In this document: positions 1-9,748 of the stretch, one piece after another
Numbering within the stretch: the first letter of the stretch is position 1
Layout: every line of letters begins with the position of its first letter
From: an uncultured Verrucomicrobiota bacterium
GTDB lineage: Bacteria > Verrucomicrobiota > Verrucomicrobiae > Opitutales > Opitutaceae
Reading direction: 5' to 3'
Assembly (NCBI GenBank): GCA_946482165.1
Contig: CAMLQS010000032.1
Span: 1-23,693, forward strand
DNA: 23,693 nt
The notes under the pieces: generated by a model
What the model was told of the DNA's origin: nothing
Seen by the model: only the letters and a program-made list of their open reading frames with translations
Databases searched by the model: none
Program-made: the position numbers and the translations under genes

Positions 1-894
1 TGGAAAGACGAGGCGCCCGTCTTCGCCCAAACGCCCGACTGGGTGCGCCACGTCGCCCCGAAATTCGACGGCAACATCTGGGCGCCCGACATCTTCCATC
101 ACAAGGGGGTCCACTACCTCTACTACTCCGTTTCCGCCTTCGGCCGAAACACCTCCGCCATCGGCGTCGCTACCAACCGCACCCTCGACCCGAAGAGCCC
201 CGACTACGCGTGGACCGACCAAGGCATCGTCGTTCGCTCCGTCCCCGGACGAGACCTCTGGAATGCGATCGACCCGAATGTCATCCTCGACGAACAGGGC
301 GCGCCGTGGATGACCTTCGGCTCCTTCTGGACCGGAATCAAACTCGTCAAGCTCGGCCCCGATCTCACGAGCGTCCTCAGCGGCCCCGGCGAAGAGTGGC
401 ACACGATCGCGTCGCGTCCGCGCGACTTCGAGGTCGACGAACGCGACGCCGGCGACTCCGCCAACCCCGAGCTCGACTACGCCAGCCTCTACACCCCGGA
501 GCAGCTCCAGCGAAACAAAGGCATGATGAGCGGCTCCATCGAGGCCCCCTTTCTCTTCCGCAAGGACGGCCACTACTATCTCTTTATTTCCTGGGACCGC
601 TGCTGCCAGGGCGCCAACAGCAGCTACAAGATTCTCGTCGGCCGCTCGAAGGACATCCGCGGCCCCTACATCGACAAGGAAGGCAAACGCCTCTCCCGAG
701 GCGGCGGCACCCTCCTCGCCAAAGGCGACGGCATCGACTGGGCCGCCCTCGGTCACTGCGCCGCCTACACCTTCGACGGCAAAGACTACCTCGCCTTCCA
801 CGCCTACGACCTGAAGGACCAGGGAAAATCCAAACTCCGCATCCAGGAGATGGTCTGGGAAGACGGCTGGCCCGCGCTTCCGCCCGCCGAATAA
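1..894 (+). CDS. GH43 family arabinan endo-1,5-alpha-L-arabinosidase, 5' end outside window
   Basis: The reading frame is open from the first base (WKDEAPVFAQTPDWV...), so the start lies upstream. The visible part reads as the C-terminal three quarters of a five-bladed beta-propeller of glycoside hydrolase family 43, which hydrolyses arabinan in plant cell wall pectin. Recognisable pieces are the NIWAPDI strand, the YYLYYSVSAFG-like repeat, the pKa-modulating Asp in NAIDPN (codon at 271) and the catalytic acid Glu in GSIEAPF (codon at 541). The catalytic base Asp normally sits in the first blade and is outside the window. The spacing and the phrase SVSAFGRNTSAIGVATN match arabinanases better than xylosidases of the same family. 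Secretion is expected but the signal peptide cannot be seen. The stop is TAA at 892. Confidence 0.88.
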   Translation, partial: WKDEAPVFAQTPDWVRHVAPKFDGNIWAPDIFHHKGVHYLYYSVSAFGRNTSAIGVATNRTLDPKSPDYAWTDQGIVVRSVPGRDLWNAIDPNVILDEQGAPWMTFGSFWTGIKLVKLGPDLTSVLSGPGEEWHTIASRPRDFEVDERDAGDSANPELDYASLYTPEQLQRNKGMMSGSIEAPFLFRKDGHYYLFISWDRCCQGANSSYKILVGRSKDIRGPYIDKEGKRLSRGGGTLLAKGDGIDWAALGHCAAYTFDGKDYLAFHAYDLKDQGKSKLRIQEMVWEDGWPALPPAE

Positions 895-1023
895 CGAGCG
901 ATGCTCAGAAGTAGCGGAATGGCGGTGCCGTTTCATCTCCGCGGAGGTCGTTCACGAAATCGCTCCGCGCTTCCGCCACACCCCGTCAAGCCTTCGATCC
1001 AAGCGGCCTCGTCCGGGCAATAA

Positions 1024-3402
<2,379 letters not shown>

Positions 3403-3491
3403 AGCACGCGCAATCGCCACGCCATCCGCCGACTCCAGGCGCCCGCCGCGTTCCCCTGCGGCGCGGAGCCTGTTTCGCCGGTGCTCCGCCG

Positions 3492-3986
3492 ATGTCCGAT
3501 CCTATCCAGCCTCCCGGCCCCACCCCCTCGAAATCGCAGCCGCACCCGAGACGTGCGCCGATTCTGCGTTCCCCGAGCGCGAAGTTCATCCTTCGCGGCC
3601 AGGCCTTCGGTTTTTCCTTCCTCCTCCTCGTGATGTGGACGGCCGAGTTCCTGCACCTGCCGAACCGCGTTTTCGGCGACTCGACGGAAGCCATGTGGCC
3701 GCGCATCGCGGTCCGCAGCGCGGCCATTATCGTCATCTGGCTGATCGTGCATATCACCACCTCGCACCTGCTCAAGCGCCTGCACGAGCTCGAGAACTAC
3801 CTTCGCATCTGCAGCTGGTGCAGGAAAGTCAACGACCACGGCGAGTGGCTGAGCCTGGAGGACTATTTCGACAGCCGTTTCCAGACCGGCACCTCGCACG
3901 GCATCTGCCCAGCCTGCTCCAAGCGCCAGCTCGACCAGCACTTCACCGCCACCCGGGTGAAGCCCGAGCCACCCCCGCAAGCCTGA
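3492..3986 (+). CDS. Small two-helix membrane protein with C-terminal CxxC...HGxCxxC motif
   Basis: The 164-residue product has a Pro-rich N-terminus (1-30) and two hydrophobic helices (about 36-53 and 73-93). A short cytoplasmic tail carries Cys107-x2-Cys110, then W119, Y125F, and His136-Gly-x-Cys139-x2-Cys142. This tail matches the 'I C x W C K K I R ... W ... Y ... SHGICPxC' module that often sits after PAS, GAF or receiver domains in bacterial signalling proteins. It is presumably metal-binding or redox-active; its precise role is unknown to me. Here it is attached directly to a two-helix hairpin with no sensor or output domain. The ATG at 3492 is the first in the intergenic region after katG. 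Upstream in-frame sequence is the Arg/Pro-rich shadow of katG. It may be cotranscribed with katG, as no terminator is visible between them. Confidence 0.72.
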   Translation: MSDPIQPPGPTPSKSQPHPRRAPILRSPSAKFILRGQAFGFSFLLLVMWTAEFLHLPNRVFGDSTEAMWPRIAVRSAAIIVIWLIVHITTSHLLKRLHELENYLRICSWCRKVNDHGEWLSLEDYFDSRFQTGTSHGICPACSKRQLDQHFTATRVKPEPPPQA

Positions 3987-4000
3987 CCGCGCGGCACATT

Positions 4001-4054
4001 TGGACTGCGGCGGCACGACGCCGCCTTCGACGACGAGACGCGTCTCGTCGCCGC
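4001..4054. repeat. 54-bp double-hairpin intergenic repeat, copy A
   Basis: This copy begins TGGACTGCGGCGGCACGACG. It contains two hairpins: GGCGGC/GCCGCC around ACGAC, and a perfect 20-bp palindrome CGACGAGACG/CGTCTCGTCG. It is closely related to 5654-5707 and 10588-10641. It sits 15 nt after the stop of the upstream gene. The rest of 4055-4235 shows nothing recognisable. Confidence 0.75.
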
Positions 4055-4235
4055 ACTCGGTCGACAACAATCGCCGGGACGGAGACACGCCGGGGAATAT
4101 CCGGCCGCGCTGACATCGTTCTGGCCGATCACTCGCGGCGCCGCCTCCACCCTGCCGCTTGCCATTGCCCGCGCGTCCGGCAATCACTCCGGCGCACCTG
4201 ACCTGGGTTCTCCTTCCAGCCACGTTCTCCCGCCC

Positions 4236-5618
4236 ATGCCCCGCGCCGCGTTTCTTCCCCGCCCATTCATTTATGCGGCAGCCTGTCTCGTCGCGCTCAT
4301 CGTGGCATCCTCGCTTCCCGCCGAGCCCCGTCCGCATCCCGACCGCCCGGATCGCCTCGTCGATGAACGGGGGGGCGTCTCGGTCGAATACTCCCCCGAG
4401 GACGAGCCCTGGGCCGCGGCCCTGCTCGAGGCCACCGCCGCGAAAAACGTCGGCATCGAGGCCCGCCTGACCGCGCACGCATCGCCCGCGTCCACCCTGC
4501 CCGGCTCGGCCGCAGACCTCCGGGTCCGACGCGACATCTTCCTCGCCGCCATCGCCCGACAGGTCGGCCTCGACGCGCCCACCGAACTCCAAGCCCGGAC
4601 CTACGACACGTTCCTCGGATATTACGACATCCAAACCGTCATGATGGCCGACGGCGCCGCGCAGATCATCCGCGGCGCGAAACAACGCACCCATTCCATC
4701 TGGCGTCGCGACGATCTCGTGCGCCGCCTCCGAGACGGCGAACGCATCCCCGGCTTCAGTTACGACCCCGCCACCGACACCGGCCGCTTCCAATCGTATT
4801 CGCAATACATGCCCCCACGCGAATTGGTCGACGCGCTCAAGACCGAGATCGACGCCCAACGACTCGACCACGACTACTCCTTCGATATGCAAGACGGCAC
4901 CACCGCCGTCGCCGCCTCCATCCGCCTGCGTCGGCCCCCAAAACCGTTGTCGATCCCCGCGCAGACGGCAGACGATTCGCCGACTCCGGAGATTCGTCTC
5001 GATTTTCCGCTCATTCTCAAAGCCGATCGCCTTGCCCGCGCCCCCTCCGCCGTGGTCGGGGAGTTTCTCGAAAGCTACGAAACGATGATGGCGGACGCCC
5101 TCGCCCAAGCCGTCCGCTATCGCGCCCCCGAGGTCGCCTACATCCTCTTCCACGAGACCGCCGAGATCGGCCTCGTCGAACGTCGTATCGCCAGCAGAGA
5201 CAGACGCTGGCTCTGCGACGGCACCGCCAACTACGTGGCCTGGCGCGTCGCGCGCGACCTTGTCGACGCGGAGTTCGCCAAGCAGTGCTACGACCTCGAC
5301 GACCAGCTCCGTCGCTACGCCGTGCAGCAGCCGCACATCGCCCTCGCCGACTGGCCCGCCGTGGAGAAACAGGACCGCGCGCTCCGCGACACGGATTCGA
5401 ACCGCGCCCACTACGCCTACGCCACGCGCGCCATGTTCCTTCTCGCCGAGAAACACGGCGACGACGCCCTCTCGTCACTCTGGCGCGAAGTCGGCAAGAC
5501 GCCCCTGCGCGAAGCCGATTCGCGCACCTTCGCCGCCGCGTATCGGAAACTGACCGGAGACGAGCTGCCCGCGCTCATACGCTCCGCCGAGCAAACCCCT
5601 CTGCCGGCCGCCCCTTGA
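4236..5618 (+). CDS. Exported peptidase MA-like protein, probable degenerate gluzincin fold
   Basis: The 460-residue protein starts with a signal peptide or anchor (hydrophobic 11-28, then SSLPAEP). The C-terminal third has the layout of a zinc metallopeptidase of the MA clan (gluzincins): a helix with H306-E307-T-A-E310, followed by W-L-C-D328-G-T-A-N-Y, which mimics the WxxEGxAxY segment that supplies the third zinc ligand. The expected second His of HExxH is Glu310 and the expected Glu is Asp328. A helical tail with 'HYAYATRAMFLLAEKHGDDAL' follows, as in substrate-binding regions of MA-like proteins. The middle (about 115-250) is not recognised. It could be a variant zinc site or an inactive relative. 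Start ATG 4236 is immediately before the signal sequence. Flanking repeats lie on both sides. Confidence 0.6.
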   Translation: MPRAAFLPRPFIYAAACLVALIVASSLPAEPRPHPDRPDRLVDERGGVSVEYSPEDEPWAAALLEATAAKNVGIEARLTAHASPASTLPGSAADLRVRRDIFLAAIARQVGLDAPTELQARTYDTFLGYYDIQTVMMADGAAQIIRGAKQRTHSIWRRDDLVRRLRDGERIPGFSYDPATDTGRFQSYSQYMPPRELVDALKTEIDAQRLDHDYSFDMQDGTTAVAASIRLRRPPKPLSIPAQTADDSPTPEIRLDFPLILKADRLARAPSAVVGEFLESYETMMADALAQAVRYRAPEVAYILFHETAEIGLVERRIASRDRRWLCDGTANYVAWRVARDLVDAEFAKQCYDLDDQLRRYAVQQPHIALADWPAVEKQDRALRDTDSNRAHYAYATRAMFLLAEKHGDDALSSLWREVGKTPLREADSRTFAAAYRKLTGDELPALIRSAEQTPLPAAP

Positions 5619-5653
5619 GGCCGTAGCCAACGCGCCGATACGCGAGCGCCCCA

Positions 5654-5707
5654 TGGACCGCGGCGGAACGACGCCGCCTTCGACGACGAGACGCGTCTCG
5701 CCTCCCC
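5654..5707. repeat. 54-bp double-hairpin intergenic repeat, copy B
   Basis: It begins TGGACCGCGGCGGAACGACG and is nearly identical to copy A over the first 47 nt, diverging after GACGCGTCTCG. It lies 36 nt after the stop of the upstream gene, in the gap between two convergent genes. Confidence 0.75.
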
Positions 5708-5715
5708 GCCGCATC

Positions 5716-5750
5716 TTGGAGGGACGCCGTCCCCGGCGTCCGCGCCCGCG
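5716..5750. repeat. GGACGCC-type palindromic repeat
   Basis: TTGGAGGGACGCC is followed by GTCCCC and GGCGTCCGCG. GGACGCC pairs with GGCGTCC across a 6-nt loop. It resembles 23492-23520 and the inverted copy at 23555-23586. It follows repeat copy B directly and may act as a bidirectional hairpin terminator for the two convergent genes, although there is no T tract. Confidence 0.55.
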
Positions 5751-5818
5751 AACCCGCTACGACAAAGACAGACCTGCCTCGATTTTGCCTCATCCTCCGA
5801 CAGCGAACCTATCCGGCG

Positions 5819-6709
5819 CTACTTTGCCGCCGCGTTCAGTGTTTCCCCATTCGCCGGTTTCGTGGCCAACACCTCGCGGATGTAATCACGGCGCCATTCA
5901 CGATATCCCCAATAGGCCGCGTCAGACGCCGCAAAATTTCCATCCATCCGGACGCGCATCAAAAACCAGCCCGGGCGCAACTCGACCCGCTCCTTTCCGG
6001 TATCCCAAGTGACCCACCAAAAATTCCGGCGATAAGTGCCGAGCGGTTCCCGAACCAACCCATGTGCCGAGGCCCATCGAAACACGCGGCCTTCCTCAAA
6101 AACGATCAGGTTCTTTGAATCGCAAAGACAGTCCGAGATCGGCGTGTGCCAATACCCGTTCAACGGCGCGGGGACCAGCCACCACGCCGCGACCGACAAA
6201 GCCACGGCGAGCCCCCCTCGCTTCAACACCCGCCGCTTGGCCGGGGAAAACGTGTCCCGAAACCCGGCTCCTATCCGCCCGCGACGCGGAAAATTCGCGA
6301 CTAGAAAAACAGCCAAATACCAGCCTCCGATCGCCAGGATCTCCGCGGCGTCGCGCACCCGCCCGAGCTTTTCGCCCTCCACACCGAAAATCCACTCCGC
6401 CACTTCGATATTCCACTTCGTCACGCCCAAGGCCGCAGCCAAAGCGAGTCCCGCCCCCATGCCGAAACGATTCCACCGGCTCCCGACGGCCCGGTCCCGG
6501 AGAGGCAAACCCAAGACAAACGCCGTTCCCGCAGCGAAAGCTCCCGCCAGCCCACAAACGACGATTCGCATCCCGCCTTCCGCCCAAGTCGGAATCTCCG
6601 GAAGCAAAAGAAACGCGCAGCCGGTTCCAAACAAACCCGCGAGCGCGTAACGCGCGCAGGAAGTGCGTAATCGCTCATTCAAGAAAACCTTGTCCGATTC
6701 AGAGGTCAT
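5819..6709 (-). CDS. Five-helix membrane protein with C-terminal soluble domain, unknown function
   Basis: The 296-residue protein has about five transmembrane helices (roughly 18-36, 46-68, 80-97, 122-140, 164-182). A soluble domain of about 110 residues follows, carrying a DCLCD motif at 193-197 and beta-rich stretches (FWWVTWDTGKERVEL, GWFLMRVRM). I do not recognise a family. Its ATG overlaps the last 11 bp of the upstream secretin-like gene, which implies translational coupling and a shared function. The topology would place the C-terminal domain on the opposite face from the N-terminus. No catalytic motif is visible. Stop TAG/TAA-type end is near 5819, facing the convergent gene across the repeat-containing gap. 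Confidence 0.65.
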   Translation of the reverse strand: MTSESDKVFLNERLRTSCARYALAGLFGTGCAFLLLPEIPTWAEGGMRIVVCGLAGAFAAGTAFVLGLPLRDRAVGSRWNRFGMGAGLALAAALGVTKWNIEVAEWIFGVEGEKLGRVRDAAEILAIGGWYLAVFLVANFPRRGRIGAGFRDTFSPAKRRVLKRGGLAVALSVAAWWLVPAPLNGYWHTPISDCLCDSKNLIVFEEGRVFRWASAHGLVREPLGTYRRNFWWVTWDTGKERVELRPGWFLMRVRMDGNFAASDAAYWGYREWRRDYIREVLATKPANGETLNAAAK

Positions 6710-7484
6710 GCGGACCAGGAAATGCGTTCACGTTCGGCGTCACCACCAGCAACGCCGGCCCCGCCTTGGCCGGCCGCCATGCGTCCTTCGCCGCCGAAAC
6801 CTCCAACGCGCGATCCACCCACTCCCGCGCGCTCGGCGGCGGCCAGTCGACACGCAGGATCGCGCATTTTCCGGCGCCCATCGACAAGACCGACTCGCTC
6901 GTCTCTGTCTCGAAGATCGGCCGATAAAACCCGGAGCGCCTGGTCGATTCCGCCCCATCGGGCGCCAGCTCCCTGAACCCCAGGAAACGCGTGCGCTTCA
7001 CCACCGCCCGCAGTCGTCCGCTCGATTCCGTCCCGTCGCCGCTCTCCGGATACAGCTCCACTTCCACTCCCACGTTCCGGGCGGTGAACTCCTGCGGGAC
7101 GCCACCCACGGTAATCATCACCCTCGTGGCGGGCGCCTCCGGGTCCGCGCTTCGTGGGCTGAAGGCCAGCACGGCGGGCCGATCCACGCCGGCTCGCAAG
7201 GTGACCACGTTCCCCGAATCGGAGCGCCGCTCCGCGCGTAGGTGCTCCAGCAGCGCCGTGGCTTTCTCTATTGAATGGATGCTCCAGCCGCCGCCGATCC
7301 AAGGCGCCGAAAGCTCGTTCAACTCGACCCACCGCGCCTGCAAACGAACCCCGTCGGACGCATTCGGCGGCTGCACGGCAATCCCGGCGATGAAGGGATC
7401 GGCGGCGTGAAGCGCACCCGCTCCAAGGCATGCGAGCGCGAATAAAATCCACCCGCCCCGGCGCACAGAAGCTCCGATGAACAT
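6699..7484 (-). CDS. Exported protein resembling an isolated secretin-type domain
   Basis: This is a protein of about 255-261 residues with a signal peptide (RRGGWILFALACLGAGALHA). The mature part reads like the conserved core of secretins: an early VRLQARWVELNE strand, then VVTLRAGVDRPAVL. Next come FTARNVGVEVELYPE, LRAVVKRTRFLGF and YRPIFETETSESVLSMGAGKCAILRV. The last stretches parallel the 'ARNVGVTLEVEP', 'v.eF.Gf' and 'PIFSTRKVTTSVTIWDGQTVVLGG' segments of verrucomicrobial secretin/STN proteins. It lacks N-domains and most of the barrel, so it is unlikely to form a pore by itself. Start choice: the ATG at 7484 has GGAGG abutting it with no spacing, whereas GTG at 7466 has GGAG (7472-7475) at 5 nt and yields a cleaner signal peptide. 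The gene overlaps the downstream membrane-protein gene by 11 bp. Confidence 0.55.
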   Translation of the reverse strand: MFIGASVRRGGWILFALACLGAGALHAADPFIAGIAVQPPNASDGVRLQARWVELNELSAPWIGGGWSIHSIEKATALLEHLRAERRSDSGNVVTLRAGVDRPAVLAFSPRSADPEAPATRVMITVGGVPQEFTARNVGVEVELYPESGDGTESSGRLRAVVKRTRFLGFRELAPDGAESTRRSGFYRPIFETETSESVLSMGAGKCAILRVDWPPPSAREWVDRALEVSAAKDAWRPAKAGPALLVVTPNVNAFPGPHDL

Positions 7485-7632
7485 CCTCCGAACGTAGGCC
7501 CTCCCGCCACGCCGCCAATGTAGATTTCATCCCGTCTTCATCCAGTCTTCATCCTCACCGCACGGTCATGCGGCATGCTGCTCCACGCTCGCCGGCCCTG
7601 TCGTTGCCCCCTCGCCTCCCACCCTCCGCGCT

Positions 7633-8643
7633 ATGCTCCCGTTAAAACAACAACTCCGCCGCCTCGGCATCGGCCTCGCTCTCGGGTTCGGCCTGCCGCT
7701 CCTCGTCTACGCGCTCTGGAATCCCGGCGAAGCCTCCTCGCACGGCAAATTTGACCGCGCCCGCAACGGTCTCTGGCTCGCGCATGGCTGGATGGGCGAC
7801 GACGCCTGGTTCGCCCGCAACAAACGCAACCCCGCCGACTACGACACCTCATCCTCCCGCGATCGTCTCCGATCCACCTGCGCGGAGAACGGCATCCTCT
7901 ACGTTTTCCCCCATCTGTGCCCGGCCTCGCCGCGAGGCGACCTTCCTGCACACGACGCCGACCGTATCGAGGCGCTCCTCGCCGCGCTTCCCGACGCCAA
8001 AGTTCTCCCCTGGGTCGGAGGCGTGCATGGGCGACATTGCCCCGTGGAATCCTCCGTCTGGCGCGCCGCGTTCGCCGCGAACTGCGCCGACCTGCTCCGC
8101 CGCCACCCGGGCCTCGCCGGCCTGCATCTCAACATCGAGCCCATGCCCGACGGCAACACCGCCTTCCTCGCGCTCCTCGACGAGTTGAAGCGCGCCCTCG
8201 GCGACGAAAAACTCCTTTCCGTCGCCGCCTATCCTCCGCCCACGCGGTGGCACCCGCATCCCGAGGTCCACTGGAGCGAAGCCTACTACCGCGAGGTCGA
8301 TCGACGCTGCAACCAACTCGCCCCCATGCTGTATGACACCTCCCTTCGCCTTGAAAAAGTTTACACGAGGCTCGTCTCGGACTGGACGCACGAGGTGGCC
8401 ACTTGGACGGACCACGCCGAACTGGTTCTCGGCGTCCCCGCCTACGAAGACGCCGGCGTCGGATATCACGATCCGCGCGTCGAAAACCTCGACAGTGCGC
8501 TCCGCGGGGTAAACGCCGCCCTCGTCGATCTCGGCCCGCGCGCCCGGCGCGTGAGCGGTGTGGCGGTCTACGCCGACTGGACCACGAGCCCGGACGAATG
8601 GGCGCTCTTCCGGCGCCGCTTCCACTCTTCGGCGGAACCGTAA
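7633..8643 (+). CDS. Membrane-anchored GH18-like TIM-barrel protein
   Basis: The 336-residue product has an N-terminal anchor or signal (about 11-28) and a barrel with family 18 glycoside hydrolase hallmarks. G163-LHLNIEP170 is the beta-4 motif carrying the proton-donor Glu169. PMLYD (231-235) is the beta-6 MxYD-like motif, and VAVYADWTTSPDEW (310-323) is the beta-8 region with its conserved Trp. In true chitinases the beta-4 motif is DxxDxDxE; here the Asp two before the Glu is Asn167. That Asp normally helps position the substrate N-acetyl group, so activity may be altered or absent. The substrate cannot be inferred. ATG 7633 directly precedes the basic n-region. It is transcribed divergently from the secretin-like gene, with a 148-nt gap between them. 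Confidence 0.62.
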   Translation: MLPLKQQLRRLGIGLALGFGLPLLVYALWNPGEASSHGKFDRARNGLWLAHGWMGDDAWFARNKRNPADYDTSSSRDRLRSTCAENGILYVFPHLCPASPRGDLPAHDADRIEALLAALPDAKVLPWVGGVHGRHCPVESSVWRAAFAANCADLLRRHPGLAGLHLNIEPMPDGNTAFLALLDELKRALGDEKLLSVAAYPPPTRWHPHPEVHWSEAYYREVDRRCNQLAPMLYDTSLRLEKVYTRLVSDWTHEVATWTDHAELVLGVPAYEDAGVGYHDPRVENLDSALRGVNAALVDLGPRARRVSGVAVYADWTTSPDEWALFRRRFHSSAEP

Positions 8644-8780
8644 GAGCCGCATGCTCGCGTGACCGGGACCGACCTCCGCCGTTCCCGCACCCTGTGCCAC
8701 GCGGCCGCCGTCGTTCGCTACGCCCGGACCCTCCGCGCGGAAGACCTCAAAGACCGACCGCGCTCCAAACGCACCGGCGC

Positions 8781-9209
8781 TCACGCTCCCGGCGGACTCT
8801 CCATCAGCAGATAGTCGCCGTCTTCAGAGCACCCGCGGCCAACCACGCGCCAGCCGCGCCGACGATAAAACTCCCGCGCCTCGCCGTTAAGTTCCACGCA
8901 CTTGAGGCGTAGCGGTCCGGGATGCCGGTTCGCCGCGAAATCGAGCAACGCCGAGCCCACGCCGCGGCCGTGCCGCGCGAGATCGACATAGAGATGATGC
9001 ACAAACGCATCCTGCGCCCACACGGACACGAACCCCAGCACCAGACCGGCCTCGCGCGCCACATAGACCGCCTCGCCCTCCGCGTCCCGCGCCAGCGTCG
9101 ATTCCACGATTCGCTCAGGCTTCAGCCACGTGAAGCGCGCCTGGCGCGTCTCGCGGTAAATTCGCTCCAGTTCCGACCACTCTTCCGGGCGCGCGTCTCC
9201 AATCTCCAT
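8781..9209 (-). CDS. GNAT family N-acetyltransferase
   Basis: The 142-residue protein has a standard GNAT fold. It shows acetyl-CoA binding motif A (HHLYVDLARHGRGVGSALLDFA; R79-H-G-R-G-V-G84 pyrophosphate loop) and motif B (LNGEAREFYRRRGWRVVG, with Asn108 and Tyr115). Length is typical of single-domain members. The acceptor substrate cannot be told from sequence. It is an isolated minus-strand gene. The 137-nt stretch between it and the upstream GH18-like gene shows nothing recognisable. The ATG at 9209 fits the family, starting just before the first beta strand. Confidence 0.88.
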   Translation of the reverse strand: MEIGDARPEEWSELERIYRETRQARFTWLKPERIVESTLARDAEGEAVYVAREAGLVLGFVSVWAQDAFVHHLYVDLARHGRGVGSALLDFAANRHPGPLRLKCVELNGEAREFYRRRGWRVVGRGCSEDGDYLLMESPPGA

Positions 9210-9349
9210 TTTCCGCGAGCGTCGCCATTTTGCATAACCGAAAGCGAACCGATTCGAAACTTGGCCCCGCGCGCGGAGAGTCCGCCTTGCGCGCCCGCTT
9301 GCTCCCCATGGAACCCAACACAGATTGTTGCATTTCCTCCCGCCCAGTC

Positions 9350-9748
9350 ATGAACACGCTCCCTCCGCCCTCTCTCTACGAACGCATCGGCGGTCGCGAC
9401 GGACTGATGCTTTTGCTTCGCCGTTTCTACGCCGACGTGCGCCAGCATCACGTGATCGGCCCCATCTTCACCGCTCGCATCGACGACTGGCCTTCCCACC
9501 TGGAAAAGATCGCCGGCTTCTGGTCCGGCCTCACCGGAGGCCCTGCGCTTTACGGCGGCGGCATGGCCGCGCGACACATCCCGCTGCAACTCGAGGAACC
9601 GCATTTCGCAGCCTGGCTCGAGCTCTGGCGGCGCCATTGTCGCGCGCATCTCGGAGCCTCGGAGGCGGAGGAAATGATCCAGATCGCCGAGGCGCTGGGC
9701 CAACGTCTTCGCGCCATCACCGCGATGCACCGACGCCAGGACGGCTGA
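9350..9748 (+). CDS. Group III truncated haemoglobin
   Basis: The 132-residue protein matches two-over-two haemoglobins of group III. It has an N-terminal SLYERIGGRDGL, helix B/C region RRFYADVRQHHVIGPIF, DWPSHLEKIAGFWSGLTGG, and the proximal haem ligand His76 in AARHIPLQL. HFAAWLELWRRHC follows. Members bind oxygen or nitric oxide and are tied to microaerobic or nitrosative stress in some bacteria. I start at ATG 9350 because family members begin about ten residues before the first conserved helix. In-frame ATGs at 9308 and 9230 would add unconserved sequence, and no clear ribosome binding site decides between them. The last 32 bp overlap the 3' end of the convergent C39-like gene. Confidence 0.87.
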   Translation: MNTLPPPSLYERIGGRDGLMLLLRRFYADVRQHHVIGPIFTARIDDWPSHLEKIAGFWSGLTGGPALYGGGMAARHIPLQLEEPHFAAWLELWRRHCRAHLGASEAEEMIQIAEALGQRLRAITAMHRRQDG

